A DNA stretch of 64,000 nucleotides, taken from assembly GCF_014839805.1 (NCBI RefSeq), contig NC_051126.1, positions 11,106,609-11,170,608 of the forward strand, read 5' to 3'. The notes beneath the pieces were generated by a model. That model was not told the origin of the DNA. It ran no database searches and saw only the letters and a program-made list of their open reading frames with translations. Both the position numbers and the translations under genes were made by a program. How positions within the stretch are numbered: the stretch's first letter is position 1; every line of letters begins with the position of its first letter. Origin of the DNA: Manduca sexta. Taxonomy: Eukaryota > Arthropoda > Insecta > Lepidoptera > Sphingidae. This document shows, one piece after another, positions 36,801 through 51,800 of the stretch.

Positions 36801-39800
36801 TTGTGTAGGTAAATACTATAACAATCAGATTCACATTTTATGAGGATCATACAAACGTTTGTTAGCGGGAAACGAACTCGTGACCTCTCGTTCTTAGCTG
36901 GCTATTCGCCATCTGCGCCATAGAGGTCGACAAATATTTAGTTGTTAGAAATAGCGATCAAATTACTGTTATTCCAGTTTGTTTATACAATTCACCACGA
37001 TGATGTCACTAGAACTTTCTATGTAGTTGTATAACCTAAATTGACGTGAAGACGACCGTTGGATGCAGGTCTTGTCTCCAGTATTGGACATATTCGGTAA
37101 AAACATTTTTGTTGTGTCTCCATGCACTATTTTCCGGTCAACAACGTCGCCACACAGAGTATTTGCGAAAAATATAAAAAGGAAAATGTTGAAACGTAGC
37201 TACATTTTTCATCTTGCATGGTGAGTCGGAATGTTAATAGATTTATTTTCATTGCGTGAAAATTAAAGTATTATGAAAGTAAGCTCAAAACCTTGGTGAC
37301 ACTTGAATTAGTTTTGTTTTAAGTTTAAATATGTAAAGTTACTTAGAAATTAATATTTTTATACATACAAATTACATTAAAAAAGAGTTGGCTGTGCAAA
37401 ACTGATTAAAATATATTTCTATGATTTAGAAATAACTGTTACTTTACGCTCAACAACGAAGACCTCACAAAATCAAAAACAATCATTGTTTTAAAAGAAT
37501 ATGTGATGGCTTGGACTAATCGTCTAAAACTTTATACAGGTTTTCTTAAAGTTTCCTCGAACGAAGTATAGTATAGTCGGGTCAACTTAAAATGGTCACT
37601 CACTTAATATTATGAACTATCATGCTTAAGGAGGCGTCGCGTCATACAATCTAGTGAAGTGCTATGCTGCCGTGCTAAGCGCAAAAGCGGTATGTCAGGG
37701 AAACCTTATTTCGAGATAATCAAAGTTTTGTAAATATAGATTTATAGTTTTGTATGTAAAATTGAGATAGGGAAACTCTTTTTAAGTTTTTTTTAAGTAG
37801 TTCTAAACAAGATATCGTTATTTAGGTAAGGATGGGTATTTTTTTAAGCTGTCTGACGACATAATTTGATTTGATTTTTTTTAAATACCATTTTTGAGCT
37901 TAGTATTATGTGTATTTTATACTACATACGTTATCAGCTCACAATAACAAACACGTATCAATTTTATCTATTCTCGTTATGACAACGATGACTCGAGCGT
38001 TATTATAAATTAATGATGGTATTAAATTGTAAACACCGTGTAATCCTTTTTGACGCATTATACAGCACACTGTGATTGTCTTTTATGAACTTAATTATTA
38101 TTTTATACAGTTTAATTAAACTAAAGCTGTTGCTGCTATAGCCCTAGGTTATTCTTCTGAAGGGCCGAGTCCCGGCCAAATAACGTTAGGAAAATTTACA
38201 CCAAGTATTGACGCAACGGAAATCGAACCTAAAACCTTCCAGTTCACTCCCGGTAATTGGTTGTATTTATTATGGGCCTAATATCTTGTGTACCAAAAAC
38301 CACCCGTACGCCATTCACCTTTTTTTTATTATAAAAGATATAAGTCAAAGACGACTTTTGTAATCTAATATTTTCCAAGTTTGGCGCGAAGTCAGTTGCT
38401 CATTCGGTCGTTCTTTTATTAATCGACTTCAAAAAAGGAGGAGGTTCTCAATTCGACTGTTTTTTTTGTGTGTGTTTGTTACGCGAATACTCCGCCAATC
38501 GTGGACCGATTTTTATTTATATTTAATTAAAACTTAAACCATGTTAAGTCTTATAATAAGGCTCTACTAGTTAACTATCAGATTATCTTATTACGTATAG
38601 ATAAAGATAAGTTATCTCGTCGCTCACCCGTTGGCTAACTGTTATAATTACGGTTATAAAATTTGCTTCCTTTGTTTCTCATTTTCCGCCTGTTTTAGTT
38701 GAGCAATGACGCTATTATTCATAGAATCATAGACAAAATAAGAACATGATACCGCATCGTTGGTACGAAGCATGACCGAGTTACAAAAATCATTAAATAA
38801 CGATATTACAGCGATACATGGATGTTTGCTTGGTTTTTTGTTTGCGCCGGAGATATGTAAATCTATATTACGCTATTAATATTTATATTAATTTTGTTTG
38901 CGGCTGCACTTGCGTGATTTTTTTTCCTGGAAAACTTCTCGCGTGTACTTTCCCGGGGTAAGCAGAAGGTTATTTTAATACGAGACTTACTGCCGATGAC
39001 AATAAATTATTCTATTCCTTTTTTCAATCTACCGTAAAAATGGACCAATCAGGACAAAGTTTTTTTTGGACATGCTTACAATTTTTTTTTTATCGATATC
39101 GAAGATGAAGATCAGGGTAGTTTATTGAAAATGGCCGTCAGTCTGTGTGATAAATTTCATCCAAATCTATTCAGTGACTCATGTGGTTACTTCTAACAAA
39201 GATACGAAAACTTAAACAGGCTATAAGTCATTGAAATGTAATACATTATAGAGAGGAAAAGTTCGTGAGTTGCTTTGTAGATTTGTTAGGGCTCATCTCT
39301 GTAACTACTGAACAGATTTTAAAAATTCTTCCCCTAATAAGAACCTATATTACTCTTAAGAGCTATGAGCTACTTGTATCCCAGGAAAATATTTTAGGCG
39401 GGTAAAGTCGGGGGCAAAAACTAGTGATATGTGAAACAGTATTAAATATATTTCGCTCTCATGGCGGATTTGGCAATTTTTTTAGTACTTACTTAAATAA
39501 CTGCCGCAAGTGTTAGTTTAAACAAGATCATTTCACTTCGCACATAGGAACAGGACTTCCACGTGAATGACGTTGCGAGTAAAAAAATGCATGAAATAAA
39601 TACTAATATGTTATCAAGGGCAGACAAGATTTAATGGAATATAATTCCGTGGAACTTTTGCGTACCAAGAATAAAAAAAAACGAGAGGGAAAGGATCGTG
39701 TTGGCTTGTTGAATGGGTTCGGAATTTAGTAGAGTTTGTTTATGGATCATTTTGAGGATTTTCCATCCTCGCACGCATACTACAACTCCTGTAAGCCAAG

Positions 39801-42800
39801 ATGGACAGTGGTTCACATTTTTATAAGCGGCAGTATGGCATGTTGCATGGACAAAAGAAGAAATATTTCATTCATTAAAATGTTAATGCAGATGATATTA
39901 CTTTTCTCTTATCACCAGCAAACACGGATATAATAAAAAATAATGAACTAGGTATACAAACTAATAGCATTTAGCACTTCGACGGTGTACGGAGACTGAA
40001 ACCGCTATTGAATTGGTTCAATAAATCCAGAATCATTTGTATGGTTTTTTCGATTCCATAATTAATACAAAAACAGCGATAAGTAAACATACTGGTGTAA
40101 GTTTAAATAGTTATGTAAGAGTACTGCAAAACTACGGAAGAAATTGCCGCTAGCAACATTTCCGGGCAGATACGACCTGGTGACCTTAAAAAAGGCCCTA
40201 TTCCCACCTAAAATGCCGGCAACGCATCTCTATACCCACTGGTATAGATGGCAGATCGACGGGTCCTGCTTTATACGCCTATTCCATTGCAACTATATAA
40301 AAAAAAAGAAGTGCAAATACACAACTTTACAAGAGAGCGATTAACATTCTAAGTTTTGTAATTTTGTCATATTTCAACAGAAATCTTTGAAATTTTTAAA
40401 TGTTACACCTCAATATTTCATCACTTATCATCAGGTGAACCGTATGCTCGTTTGCTCCCTATAACATAAAAAAGTAATAATGTGCAAATAATACTCATTG
40501 TTCAAACAGTATGCATTTCGTGCAAATCACGATGTGCTGACGATGTTTTGCGATAAGCGAAGATGGAATCCAGTGCTGTCATGATAAAGGCATCCTACAG
40601 GTGTCAAATATCTACGTGCGCAATTTGTTTTTCTCTAGTATTTTATTTACTTTGTACTATGCCCTTTGATCAGCTTACCATTAGACTATAATTGTTTGAT
40701 ATTATATTTGGAATTATGGTATTTGCTGGTCCATTTATAGAGTAAAAATTTCGGCGCATGAGTTACGGCGGGTCTTTGCAAAGATTTACGAATAATTCCT
40801 TTAAAAAAACAATTTTAGGTCTTTTAAATAATTTATGATATTAAAATATTTCTTATTGAAGTCTATTTAATTGGATGCAAATTAAAATGATGTTCATTTT
40901 AAGAGGAGATGCACAGAAGCATCAATTTTGGTGGTATTTTTATTGTGATATTAATTACACAATATCACATTATAATAATATCCACAGAAGAAACGATTTG
41001 AAACTTCCAAAGTTAAGATAATATATTTTAAAATATGATTTATTACTTTCTCGTAGATATTGATTTGTTATATTGACGCAAATGTTAAACATTGAAATTA
41101 AATCATTTTTTGGATTGAATAGCGGCGATAGCCTAATTTGTGTGGAACGGTCTGCCAAGACGAATGTCCGCAGGTTCACATCCCAACGGCACACAACTCT
41201 CACTTTTCATGTGTGTATTCTTTGTGAATTTATCGTTCGCTTTAACGGTGAAGGAAAACATCGTGAGGAAACCTGCACATCCGAGAAGTTCTCTATTGGA
41301 TTTTCGAAGGTGTGTGAAGTCTACCAATCCGCACTAGGCCAGCGTGGTGGACTAAGGCCTAATCCCTCTCAATAGTAGAGGAGGCCCGTGCTCAGCAGTG
41401 GGCAAGTATATACAGGGCTGATATTATTATTATTATTTTGGATTTTATCGCGATTTTAATATTTTAGTTTTCTCCCGACGTTTCGGAGACTGCAGCCTTC
41501 ATGGTCACGGGGACATGGAGAATTAAAACCGCGATAAAATACGAAAAATAGTTTGAAACTCGTAGGTAGCTTTTAAAAATGAGGTTAGCGCGCAGTTTTG
41601 CTGGGACGAGCGCCTCGTGCGGCTAATCCAGCGTATATTTCTGCATATCTTCAGCAAGTGGACAAAGAAGCTTGTACAGAATTTATCGGCTCCTACGAGC
41701 GTGTGATGTGGTCAGAAATTTAGAATAATACACCGGCCACACGTTTGCTTTATCTCTCATAGTTTTGCCAGTATTCACTGCTCGTGGGAAGGCTCAAATC
41801 ATTCTGTATATCTGAAGTTAAGTCCATTTACCGTACTATGATAAAAAAATTAAGTATTACTACTTTGTAGATAATATAAATATCGGAACACGCCGCGCTG
41901 GCTGACTACGCTAATCTTTGGGATCTCTAAATGGTTTTGGATGCAATAATCACTGTTATTATTGTATTAAAGATTGCAAACTTCGTTGGGTATTAAAGTG
42001 TTATTGTATTACGTCGGAAAAAATATTAATTAGTAATCGCTGTTGTATAATTTATTCGACTACTACATTATAACTCTTGAATTCACTGGTTTTTGGTCTG
42101 GTTGAAAGATAAAAGCAGTCAGTGGGTTGCGAGCGACCTCCGCAAACGCTGACTTGCTCAAGTGCTGGAGCATGATTAAGATGGCGTTAGTGCCATGAAC
42201 ATGAACCCCCTCTTGACCTAACTGGTAAAATCCATAGGAACAATGCTATTGGTGCTGCTGAGGCGGTTGCTGTATCTCATTCTGACTTCATTGCAGATTG
42301 AAGTCTTTAGAGGCGACAATGCTTGTAAAGATGGCAACGCATTGTTGTTGCTATTACGATAATAATGTATCTTAGTCGCCTTCTACACCACTGCAGATGG
42401 TATTAACAGACACCTTGTTCTACGCTACCGAACGCTACCACTGCATGATGATTGTATAAACTCTAGATTTGCACGTTTTATTTTTTAAAGTTTTAGATCA
42501 TAGTCCCATAAAAAACACGCCATGCCGGTTGACTATACTTATATATTTGAGAACAATACCAGAATTTACAAGGAAAATAATAAACACGCCGTTTATCATA
42601 CTATATTATCCAACGGTGAACTATTTCTAACTTATTCCACTGAGCCATTTGGTTATAATTTTTCACAAGTAAAATATGACTAGGAATATTGCTTATTTAT
42701 GTATCTTTCAAAGAATCGGATATTTTTATGACCACTCTAATGTGTAGCGGACATGTTGAATGAGGTCCGTGTGTTATTAACAATATTCTTTCGGTTTTTT

Positions 42801-45800
42801 CTTCGAAAGCCGATTATGTTATTAACCGAGCTATTAGATGGTATTCGATGTTTACTAATATAATGCGACTTATATGAATATGTATGCGTACTACTTACGG
42901 TGACTGATCCGATATGGTATATGAAATACAGCCGTGTATTATGTCAGGAAGGAGAGTGTATGATAGTTATTTACTATCGAAGTGAAAATTTATATTTAAT
43001 TTCTCATACGGTCGGTGTAACTGTACTATAAGCACCAGGAGGAATTTTTATACTCTAGAAAGTTCTGATGCATCTTTATTTATCTCATAATTTTATCATT
43101 CATACAGTTTGTTTAACTCGTTTTCCAATAATATCTTTTTTTAAATCCTTCTTTAAGAATCTTTGTCGTATTACATTACCACTATGTCGCCCCATACAGT
43201 CACTTTGATCCCAGTCTATATAACACACATTTCGCCTAATACTTTTAAGATATTTTTTTACCAAAACCCTAGCTCCTTTTGATGCAGGAGTCGACAGCAC
43301 ATTATTAAATTCCTCCACATTATTAGCTAAAAAATGAGGTCCACTCCACACACACTCTAACAAAATATAGTATACGTCTTCTCTCACTTCACACTCGAAG
43401 CAATTTTTTGCGTGACGCCCGCATAATATTTTAATAATAATATCTTAATGTTATGACACTTCTAGAAACTACGGGCTATAACTGAGTCGTAGATCGTAGT
43501 TTCTAGAAATTGTAACAACTCCAGTTTTGTTTTAAGCTTTATGGCTAGGATATGTTTTATATTCAAACCCTTGTATTCGCTGGATCATTATAGAACGAAA
43601 CAATATTAATCTTCATAGGTTTCCTTGGTAATAACCTCTCAACCCCCCTCAAGGGAGATGGATCATTGAGGGTATAAATTTTATGGTTTCCTCGACAACT
43701 AAACATTAAAGTCTTATTGTGTATAATCCTCTATTTGTTCTCCGATATAGCAATAGCAACATACGTAAATACCCATAATACATTACTAAGCATATGAAAA
43801 TATACCGGTTTCTGTGACGTTAGGGACCATGGTTGCAACGTTATTTATAAGGATGACGTATATAGTGACATTTATGGAGATTCATATGGGTTATAAATAT
43901 ATAATTGATTATGATAAAATTAGTACGTGTTCATACAAGCACCAACTGTTTACTGATACGTAGAATTTTGAAAGGGTGAATAGTGTAACAGTAATTACAA
44001 GGTGAAAAGGTTAAGTAGCAGAGAGCAGCTGGATACAGGATTTAACAAATTGGTCTGGTAAGATATGCGTATCGTTAATTATAACTTGCTGTAACGCCAA
44101 AGTAAAAAAATCATGTTAAATCTGGATACCTGCGAGTTCTACTTAAGAACTTAGAAGGTTTGTGAAGTCTAGGCACTAACCACTATAATATGCTATAGGC
44201 TTATAAGAAACGCACGTTTGCTCCAACCACCCCTCAATTCTCATTGACTTTTCCAAAATTAGAGAGAGCTCATAATTTGTAGTCAACCACAAAAGTAGCT
44301 GAACAAACTCAAAAACTTAATCATCTATACCCATGAAGTATGGGAGAAGCATCTGTTTGTCTAAAATAACGTTAACCCATTATAATTAACTTATTGAAGA
44401 AAAAGTTTTTGACAAGGACTAAATTATTTAAGCAAATTGGAAGTGTTGAATTTGTTCAACGACTTTTGTCGCTGATTATATATGGCTGATATCACGACTG
44501 GCTCCAATTTATTGAAACAACTATTGATCCCGGTACGCCACTGGTATTAGATACCAGTGTATAAAAGTGGAAAACGTCAAATGATACGTACACTCCGTTA
44601 GTAATAAGTGAAAGTTGTAACTCGACTGTAGTCTATCGCGTTAATTATATAATTATCACTGTTGAGGTAAAATTTCAATTGCTGCTAAACGACTTTGTCT
44701 TGACAGTCGGTACGTGAACAATTTAAATTCTTATTGATAAAGAAGCAAATGATCATGTTCTATCAACGATTATAGTATTTCATCGTCATCTTCAGTGTTT
44801 GGAAGTCCACTCTTGAACAAAGACGTCCCTTAAATATGTCCAGACCAACTTGCTATACTACAATATATTTCCCATATTAAAACCAGTTAGTGCAAAATGA
44901 GAGAATAGAATATAGCGCGCATTGCAAAAAAATTTCATTTTAATAAAATTTTCCAACTTTGGCTTGATCAAAAGTTGCCACTATCTGTAGTAGATATATC
45001 TGAAAAGCTGCAATGTGTACATGATATTATTCATATAAATATTTAAACACAAACAAGCCTTTAAAGAATCTGAATGTTTGTTGAAGTTTGGCAAATATTC
45101 AAATACTATGTAAGGAATAATAGATATCATTGAAATGACACTTCTAATATGTCCCAATATCATAAAATAAACATGATAAATGTGATAATGTTGTCAATTA
45201 TGCTAGTTACGAGGACCCCGTTAACTTTAGATAATAGAAGTCGAAGATATTTAACATCTTTTTTAGGTGGCATCGTAGAGTAAGGATATCTAGGAAATTT
45301 TACAAGAACATGGTATAATGGCGTTGTTGCAGACTGAAGCGCGAAGTCCTTTGGTTGATTCCCGGGTCGAATAAAACAACAATTTTACATACATTTTCCA
45401 GGAATAAAACCCCCTCGAAGGCGATCATGGTTAAATGTTGATAGACAAAACTAACGCCTAAATACCAATGGTAAAATTGTTTTAAGTATACCACGCGAAT
45501 TTTCTCCAAAACTTAATCAACTCCCTAATTATTCTTTTAATTTATTGATTATGGCTCTGGGATTAATATCCTACAAAAGTTATTATTGCTAGTGTCAGAT
45601 ATAGGTTTTATTTCCCAAGGAAACTACACGAATGAAAAAATACCTTTATTACTGTAACCTGTTATTTTTAAATACCTATTTTATAGTGCCGTATGTTTGC
45701 TTCCCTAATTGATCAGGATTCAGTTTCATTTATCTCCCTATATTATAATGATTTCTTATGTTTACGCGAATGTTAGACATTGTAATAAAAACTAAAAACT

Positions 45801-48800
45801 ATTTAAACGGATTTTATCGCGGTTTTTTATATTATTATTTTCTCCCGACGTTTCGAAGACTTTGCAGCCAGCCAATGTTCAGCGACTGCAGACTTCGTAG
45901 AGCGTCGACGCTCTACGAAGTCTGCAGTCGCTGAACATTCTGAAGGAGGCTCCAATCATTATTTGCGATTATACAAGCCACAAATCCTTGCCAAAGAACA
46001 CCGATTCCTGCCTAGGATGATTCGCGAGGCTATTGAAATTAAAAAACACCCAAATTTCAATAGGGAAAATGGTTGGAAGCTTGCACAAGCCTGGGATCCT
46101 GTTCTACATTTAATTAAATCGGATCCCAAAAGACCGGCTGCCAGACCTCAAGACACTGTGAGCTCATTCTGCGTAGATCGGACCGTCAACCGATAAAAAT
46201 TTTAAAAAGTTGTATATTTGAAAAATGTAGGTAGATATTGTAACTTTGACTTTACGGACGAACAACACCTCAGTCCCCGTGACCATGAAGGCTGCAAAGT
46301 CTTCGAAACGTCGGGAGAAAATAATAATATAAAAAACCGCGATAAAATCCGTTTAAATAGTTTTTAGTTTTTATTTCAATCCCTATATTATGTTTTTTGT
46401 TCTCGAACGAATGTGGCTCATTGATTTTATAATTTCTTTCATAATGTTTCGATAATTTTAATGAATAAGGATAACAAAAAAGCCTTGAACGAACCCGCAT
46501 ATTATTATCATAATTGTAAGAACATTAAATATGCATAATTTAATTTATTATTTCTTTAGTAAAGCATAAATATTTAGTCAAATTAGACTGGCCATTACAA
46601 AAGAATATCTGAAAATCTACTTAACCACGATTAATATTAAATAATGTAATTTAATTATATATTGATTATTCTAAATGTCATTGCTCAGGCCTTCCACTGT
46701 GAATAAAATCACGAGGCCATACTTCTTTCTCCTCCTCCAAGCCTTCTCCACATTATAATTGTGGAGATATTTGGGTATTTGTTAGCACATTACGCATAAA
46801 TCTTCGGATGGATGAAATCTGGTAGACTAATAGAGCACGCCTCATATTACTACATAGGCTAACGCACTGTCTTGAAAAATTAGTTCCGGAAAAGACATAC
46901 CTAACTGAATTGTGATCAAAAGATTGCAAGAGAAGAAGCATTGCAAGATTTTTTTTATACGTATAGAATATTTAAAACCAGAACTGACCTGAGATGCTGT
47001 TGTGGCTCAAATCCAAGTAGACCAATCGTTCAATGTTTCTGAACGCATCGTCTTCGATATCGAGGATCCTGTTCGCTTTGAAGCTGATCGCTATCCTGAT
47101 GCCCGGTACGGGTCCCAGCTGCGTGACGTTAGTGATGCTGTTGTTGAAGAAGGTTATCAGCACGTCTCCATCTGTAATAAAAAAAAGTTTAACGTAGTTG
47201 CAATAGTTGAGAAATATAATAAAGTGAGGTTGATGCTGTTCGGAAGACTGCTACGTTCCATATTCTGCGTATTCTCGGATTCTTCTACCTGGTGAGATCT
47301 AAAGCCGAATGTGAATTTGTAAAACATTCTCCTTTTTATGTAGACGGAAGGGTTTTCAAGCCTAGATGTGTGGAGATGTCAGAAGAGTAATTATACATTT
47401 TCTGTTGCGATCTTTGATTTTTTTAAATGTTTATAATTCGGGCACAAATTTCAAACTGACTATTTAATATATATTCAAATAGATCCCTAATGTCCTCAGA
47501 CGATTAGTTTCCTCACTTAACGACCTATTACAAAAACCTATACAAATATGGTACTGTATTCTTCGACTGCTTTGTTAGTTTATGTCGCATTCATGTCAAT
47601 TGGTTCATCTATTGTTTCAGTTACTTTGTATAGTAATTGTATATGACAACGTTTCATGGCGATGTTCGTTGTTGTTTTTGTTCCCACTATTGTAGACAAG
47701 TACCAGAATTTATTGATTTTTTCGCGCGCTAATATATAAAGACATTATCAGTCTTACTTATAAACTTGTTTTAGCGTTAAGAGGTGGTTAAGCATTGCTT
47801 AAATAGCTGTCAAGTTAAATATCGCCGGTGATTAAAAGTTTAAGAGCAGACTAGTCAAGACGTAATTACGTATAGCTATCCGAAATTTTTATAAGTAAGG
47901 CTGTATGTTTGTGTTATAAATTCTAGTCATTATTCCGAAGATTACCCCTACATCCAAACTCTCAAAATTTACCCATTTTAAATTTATTTATAGATTTGAA
48001 ATTGAAAATCCTGCAAATGCAGTGCTCTCCAATGGGGGCTGTGTGAGTGAATCTGTGGACCATTATCTAATCGAGATGTGTGACCTTTTATTACTGCGAA
48101 TATTGAGTGTGTGCGGGGCAGTAAACACTTGAAGGGTTCGGTTTCTTTTACGATTCACTTAAATATATTGGGGTCGCTATATTTAATAAGGTCAAACGAT
48201 TAATCGATATTGCTATAAATATCGATATAAGTTTTATTCGTTGTGTATCGCTATGCATGATTCTATGTATCGTAACATTTTCTTCACACTATGTTTAATG
48301 ATTTTGGATGTGATACTTAATTCCTGGACATCAGAAGATTCTAGATTCAAGTCCATATGATTTCTTGTTTATGGGGAAAACTTTTGCTATTTTCTAAATG
48401 TAAAGTGTAAGAGAGAACACTACATATTATACAATATTCTAATAAGTGAGACTTAATTTTTCACTATCTTTTAAAAATTCGTATGGTAAAAAATTTAACA
48501 TTTAAACGCATTAGCCTTTAATTGCTTAAAATTGATATCAGCTACAGAAAAATAATCAGTACATTACTTAATAGTTAACGGCTTATTAATAGTCATGTTC
48601 ACTTTAGTTCACTATCAAAGGTAGACGAGCCAACCGCCTACTTGATGGCGAGTAGTCACCTCGCTCAGACATCGATTATGCTGAAGCCCTTGAAATTAGT
48701 CATCGCAAGCCTTTACAATGATAACATCTATTGCGTTTTTATCTTTGTGTGTTAAGGTAATGCTCGTGTGTGCATTATGCAGTACAAAACACGGGTTGTT

Positions 48801-51800
48801 TACTTTCACAAGATAGTAATGATTCCATGTTAAACATTTAGCTTTGAGAGATTTGAAACGATTGTTTTCGCGGGCACAGAAATTACATATATAAGCAATC
48901 ACAAAACCTACATTATTTTATTCTTTACTAGCTTTTAGTCGTAGCCCCGCCCGCGTAAAAATTTAGAGTATATTTGAGTTACACCTCTAGCAATAATAAC
49001 GGTGAAAAATGCATTCAATCTCATGCAGTAATTTTAGCGTGATGCGTGAACAAACATACATACAGACAAAAATTCAAAAAAATGTGTTGGCTTCTGTTGC
49101 TCTAATAAAGACGTCCTAATATTAGTTATTCTTCGGTATCTATAATCTACAACCATCGGTCTGTTACAATGTTATTATATGTAAAGATGTTAATCGTGAC
49201 ATATCTAATTGAAAAACATAGCCTTTAGTGTTATAAAAACCTGTTCAATATTCAACCAAATTTTATATGGAAATAAAGCTGGTTTTAGCAATTTATAGGT
49301 GTCAATTTAAAGTCAAAATCTAAAATGAGGAATCGAACCCACAATCCGTCGATGGCTATTGGTTATCACGGAGAGTTTTATACTTATGAATGAGTTTTGG
49401 ACGAAATAATCAACGCCTACTCATACTGTTATAGATAAGTTAAAAAGACTTGTATGGGTACACACTAGATACATAATATGATCATAGTCTTTGTGAGTAA
49501 GATTATTAATTCATAATATTTTTGACAATATTTCCAAAAGTATCGGACACGAGTACCTAAACCAACTACGCACTTACTAAGTACTTAAATGGTATAAAAA
49601 TATTCGTAGACAATTTTGCCTTTGAACCTTAGTTGAAAATTGTACAGTATTTTTAAGTCACAGAGTTAATATGTTTTTTATTTCTATGACGTCAATGGTG
49701 TTTAGTCGCTTAATGTCCATAGAAAATACATTAAATCGAATTGATTGTATTTTCCTATACACCAGTACGTTGGCTTTGTCAATCATCTCCGAAGTTATTT
49801 ATATAGAATACAAATGTAAAACTTGATTTAGTATCGGTTTTGTTCGGCTGTTCGACATGCGTACATCCCACAACTGCGTGATACACCGTAAATGAACCTG
49901 TTTGAGCACTGTGCTGTTTGTTACCTTCGTTTATGTTGTTTATTTGTTGAGGCCATTCGGGAATGGACTGTATGTTCCTGCGCGAACAGTTGAGTGTCAG
50001 GTTGGACGTGTCCTGCACGGATATGTCACAGGGCGCAGTGTGTCCCTCGTCCGCGGCGTGGCCGGCCGTCACTAGCACGCACAATGTTATCAACACCTAC
50101 AACAAAGGAATACCATTACTTATGTAACGCATGTCATATGCACGGGCCGGGCGCCGCACAGGTCGCACAGTCCGCACGCCGCGGCGGCCCGGCCCGCCGG
50201 CCCACCGACGGCACTCACGATCACTCACTTTGCATATCGTCAGGAAGTACATTTTCCACCGAATTAGAAAGCCTACTGAAAGAACACCTTTAAATCTCAA
50301 TATGTTTTTATCTTATCAGCGAAGAGGCGAGTGATATCACGAGTGACATGAAATAAGCGAACGCCTCATTGGCTCGAATGTTTATTTGTGTTATCGTGCA
50401 ACAAATATGGAGCGACGTTTGTTCAAACATTGGCTTTTTATTTTTAGGAAGTACTACACATAACGGCGGCAAAATTGGAGGAAATAATTAAGCCCCTCAA
50501 CGACAGCGAGTACGCGACGAAAAATAAATATGCCGAGATCGGCTCTCCGGACTCCACGGAGGAGATGAAGAACCTCGAGAGCCGGCAGGCGGCGGTCACA
50601 CTACTGCAAATAAAAAATTACGACCCAAGCAAGTATGCGGTCAAACCGGAGGAGGAACCTCGCATTATGTTCAACAGCATGCCGAGTTTACCGCCCTCAG
50701 AGCGAGCGAGCGAGGTGATGCACTGTAATGCCGTCATCGATATTATAAGCAAGGCGGTGGCGGTCGCGCAGAGGGAAAACGAGGAATCACAGAAGTTCTC
50801 ACCGAGTTACACGAGCGTAATAGACAGGACACACGCCGGCTCCAACACCAGCGAGGGCGCGTACGTGCGCGAGTACTCCGACGAGCAGTACAGCGTGTAC
50901 ACGGTGTCGCAGACCGCCGCCAGCCCCTGCAGCAACGAGGAGCATGACAATAAAGAGATGGACCTGTCGCTGTACGGCTCCTCGGTCAAGAGCGAGCCCT
51001 CAGAGCAGGCGGACCAGTCGGAGAGAGACTCGCACGTGTACTTCCACAGGTCGCTGGCGCACAACAAGACCAACTTCGCGGACGAGTACAAGCAACACAT
51101 ATTCGAACAGTCGGTCGGCAAGGCGAAAATAACAAAAGACAACACTTCTGTTTACGAGGAGTGCAGTCAGAGCAGTAGTGGGTCAGATCCTGACAGGTTA
51201 CAAATGGACATATCTCAGATGTCGCAGGTGAGTGTTGCGCGAGTTTGTCTTATGAGAGTGAGTGAGTCGCGTCACGTGATCGGTGGTAGTGATTGTTTTT
51301 GTTGTGATTCCAGGACGATCCCGAGGAAACGCAGTCGGCGCGCTCCACGCAGTCTTCTCCGCAGCCCCCGCACGAGAACGACCAAGACAAAGAGTCGCTA
51401 TGGCAAGCTCTTCACAGGCAAAATGGTGGGCTATCAACCTAATTACCATTACGTTAAGGCTTCGACAGACAGACAATTACTTCTATTTACTTATTGACTC
51501 GGCGAACGACATTATATGTATACCGCGGTACGTTGGTATAGTTTTATAGTATTATTTCTTATATTTATATATTCACACAAGTTTCTCTTTGTACATTGCC
51601 GTAGTAAATATAATAGTCGTGTATTATTATTTATGTACATATAGGTGACGGCCTTTTAGCTTAGTTAGCGTCTTTACAAAAGCATTGCATTATCGACTAT
51701 CGTTATCTCAGTGCAAATACGTTTAAACTACGTAGAAACAAAGCCTGGAACACGTAAAGAAGTTTCCGGTAGTCAAATACGGACATAGTGTTTTTACATC

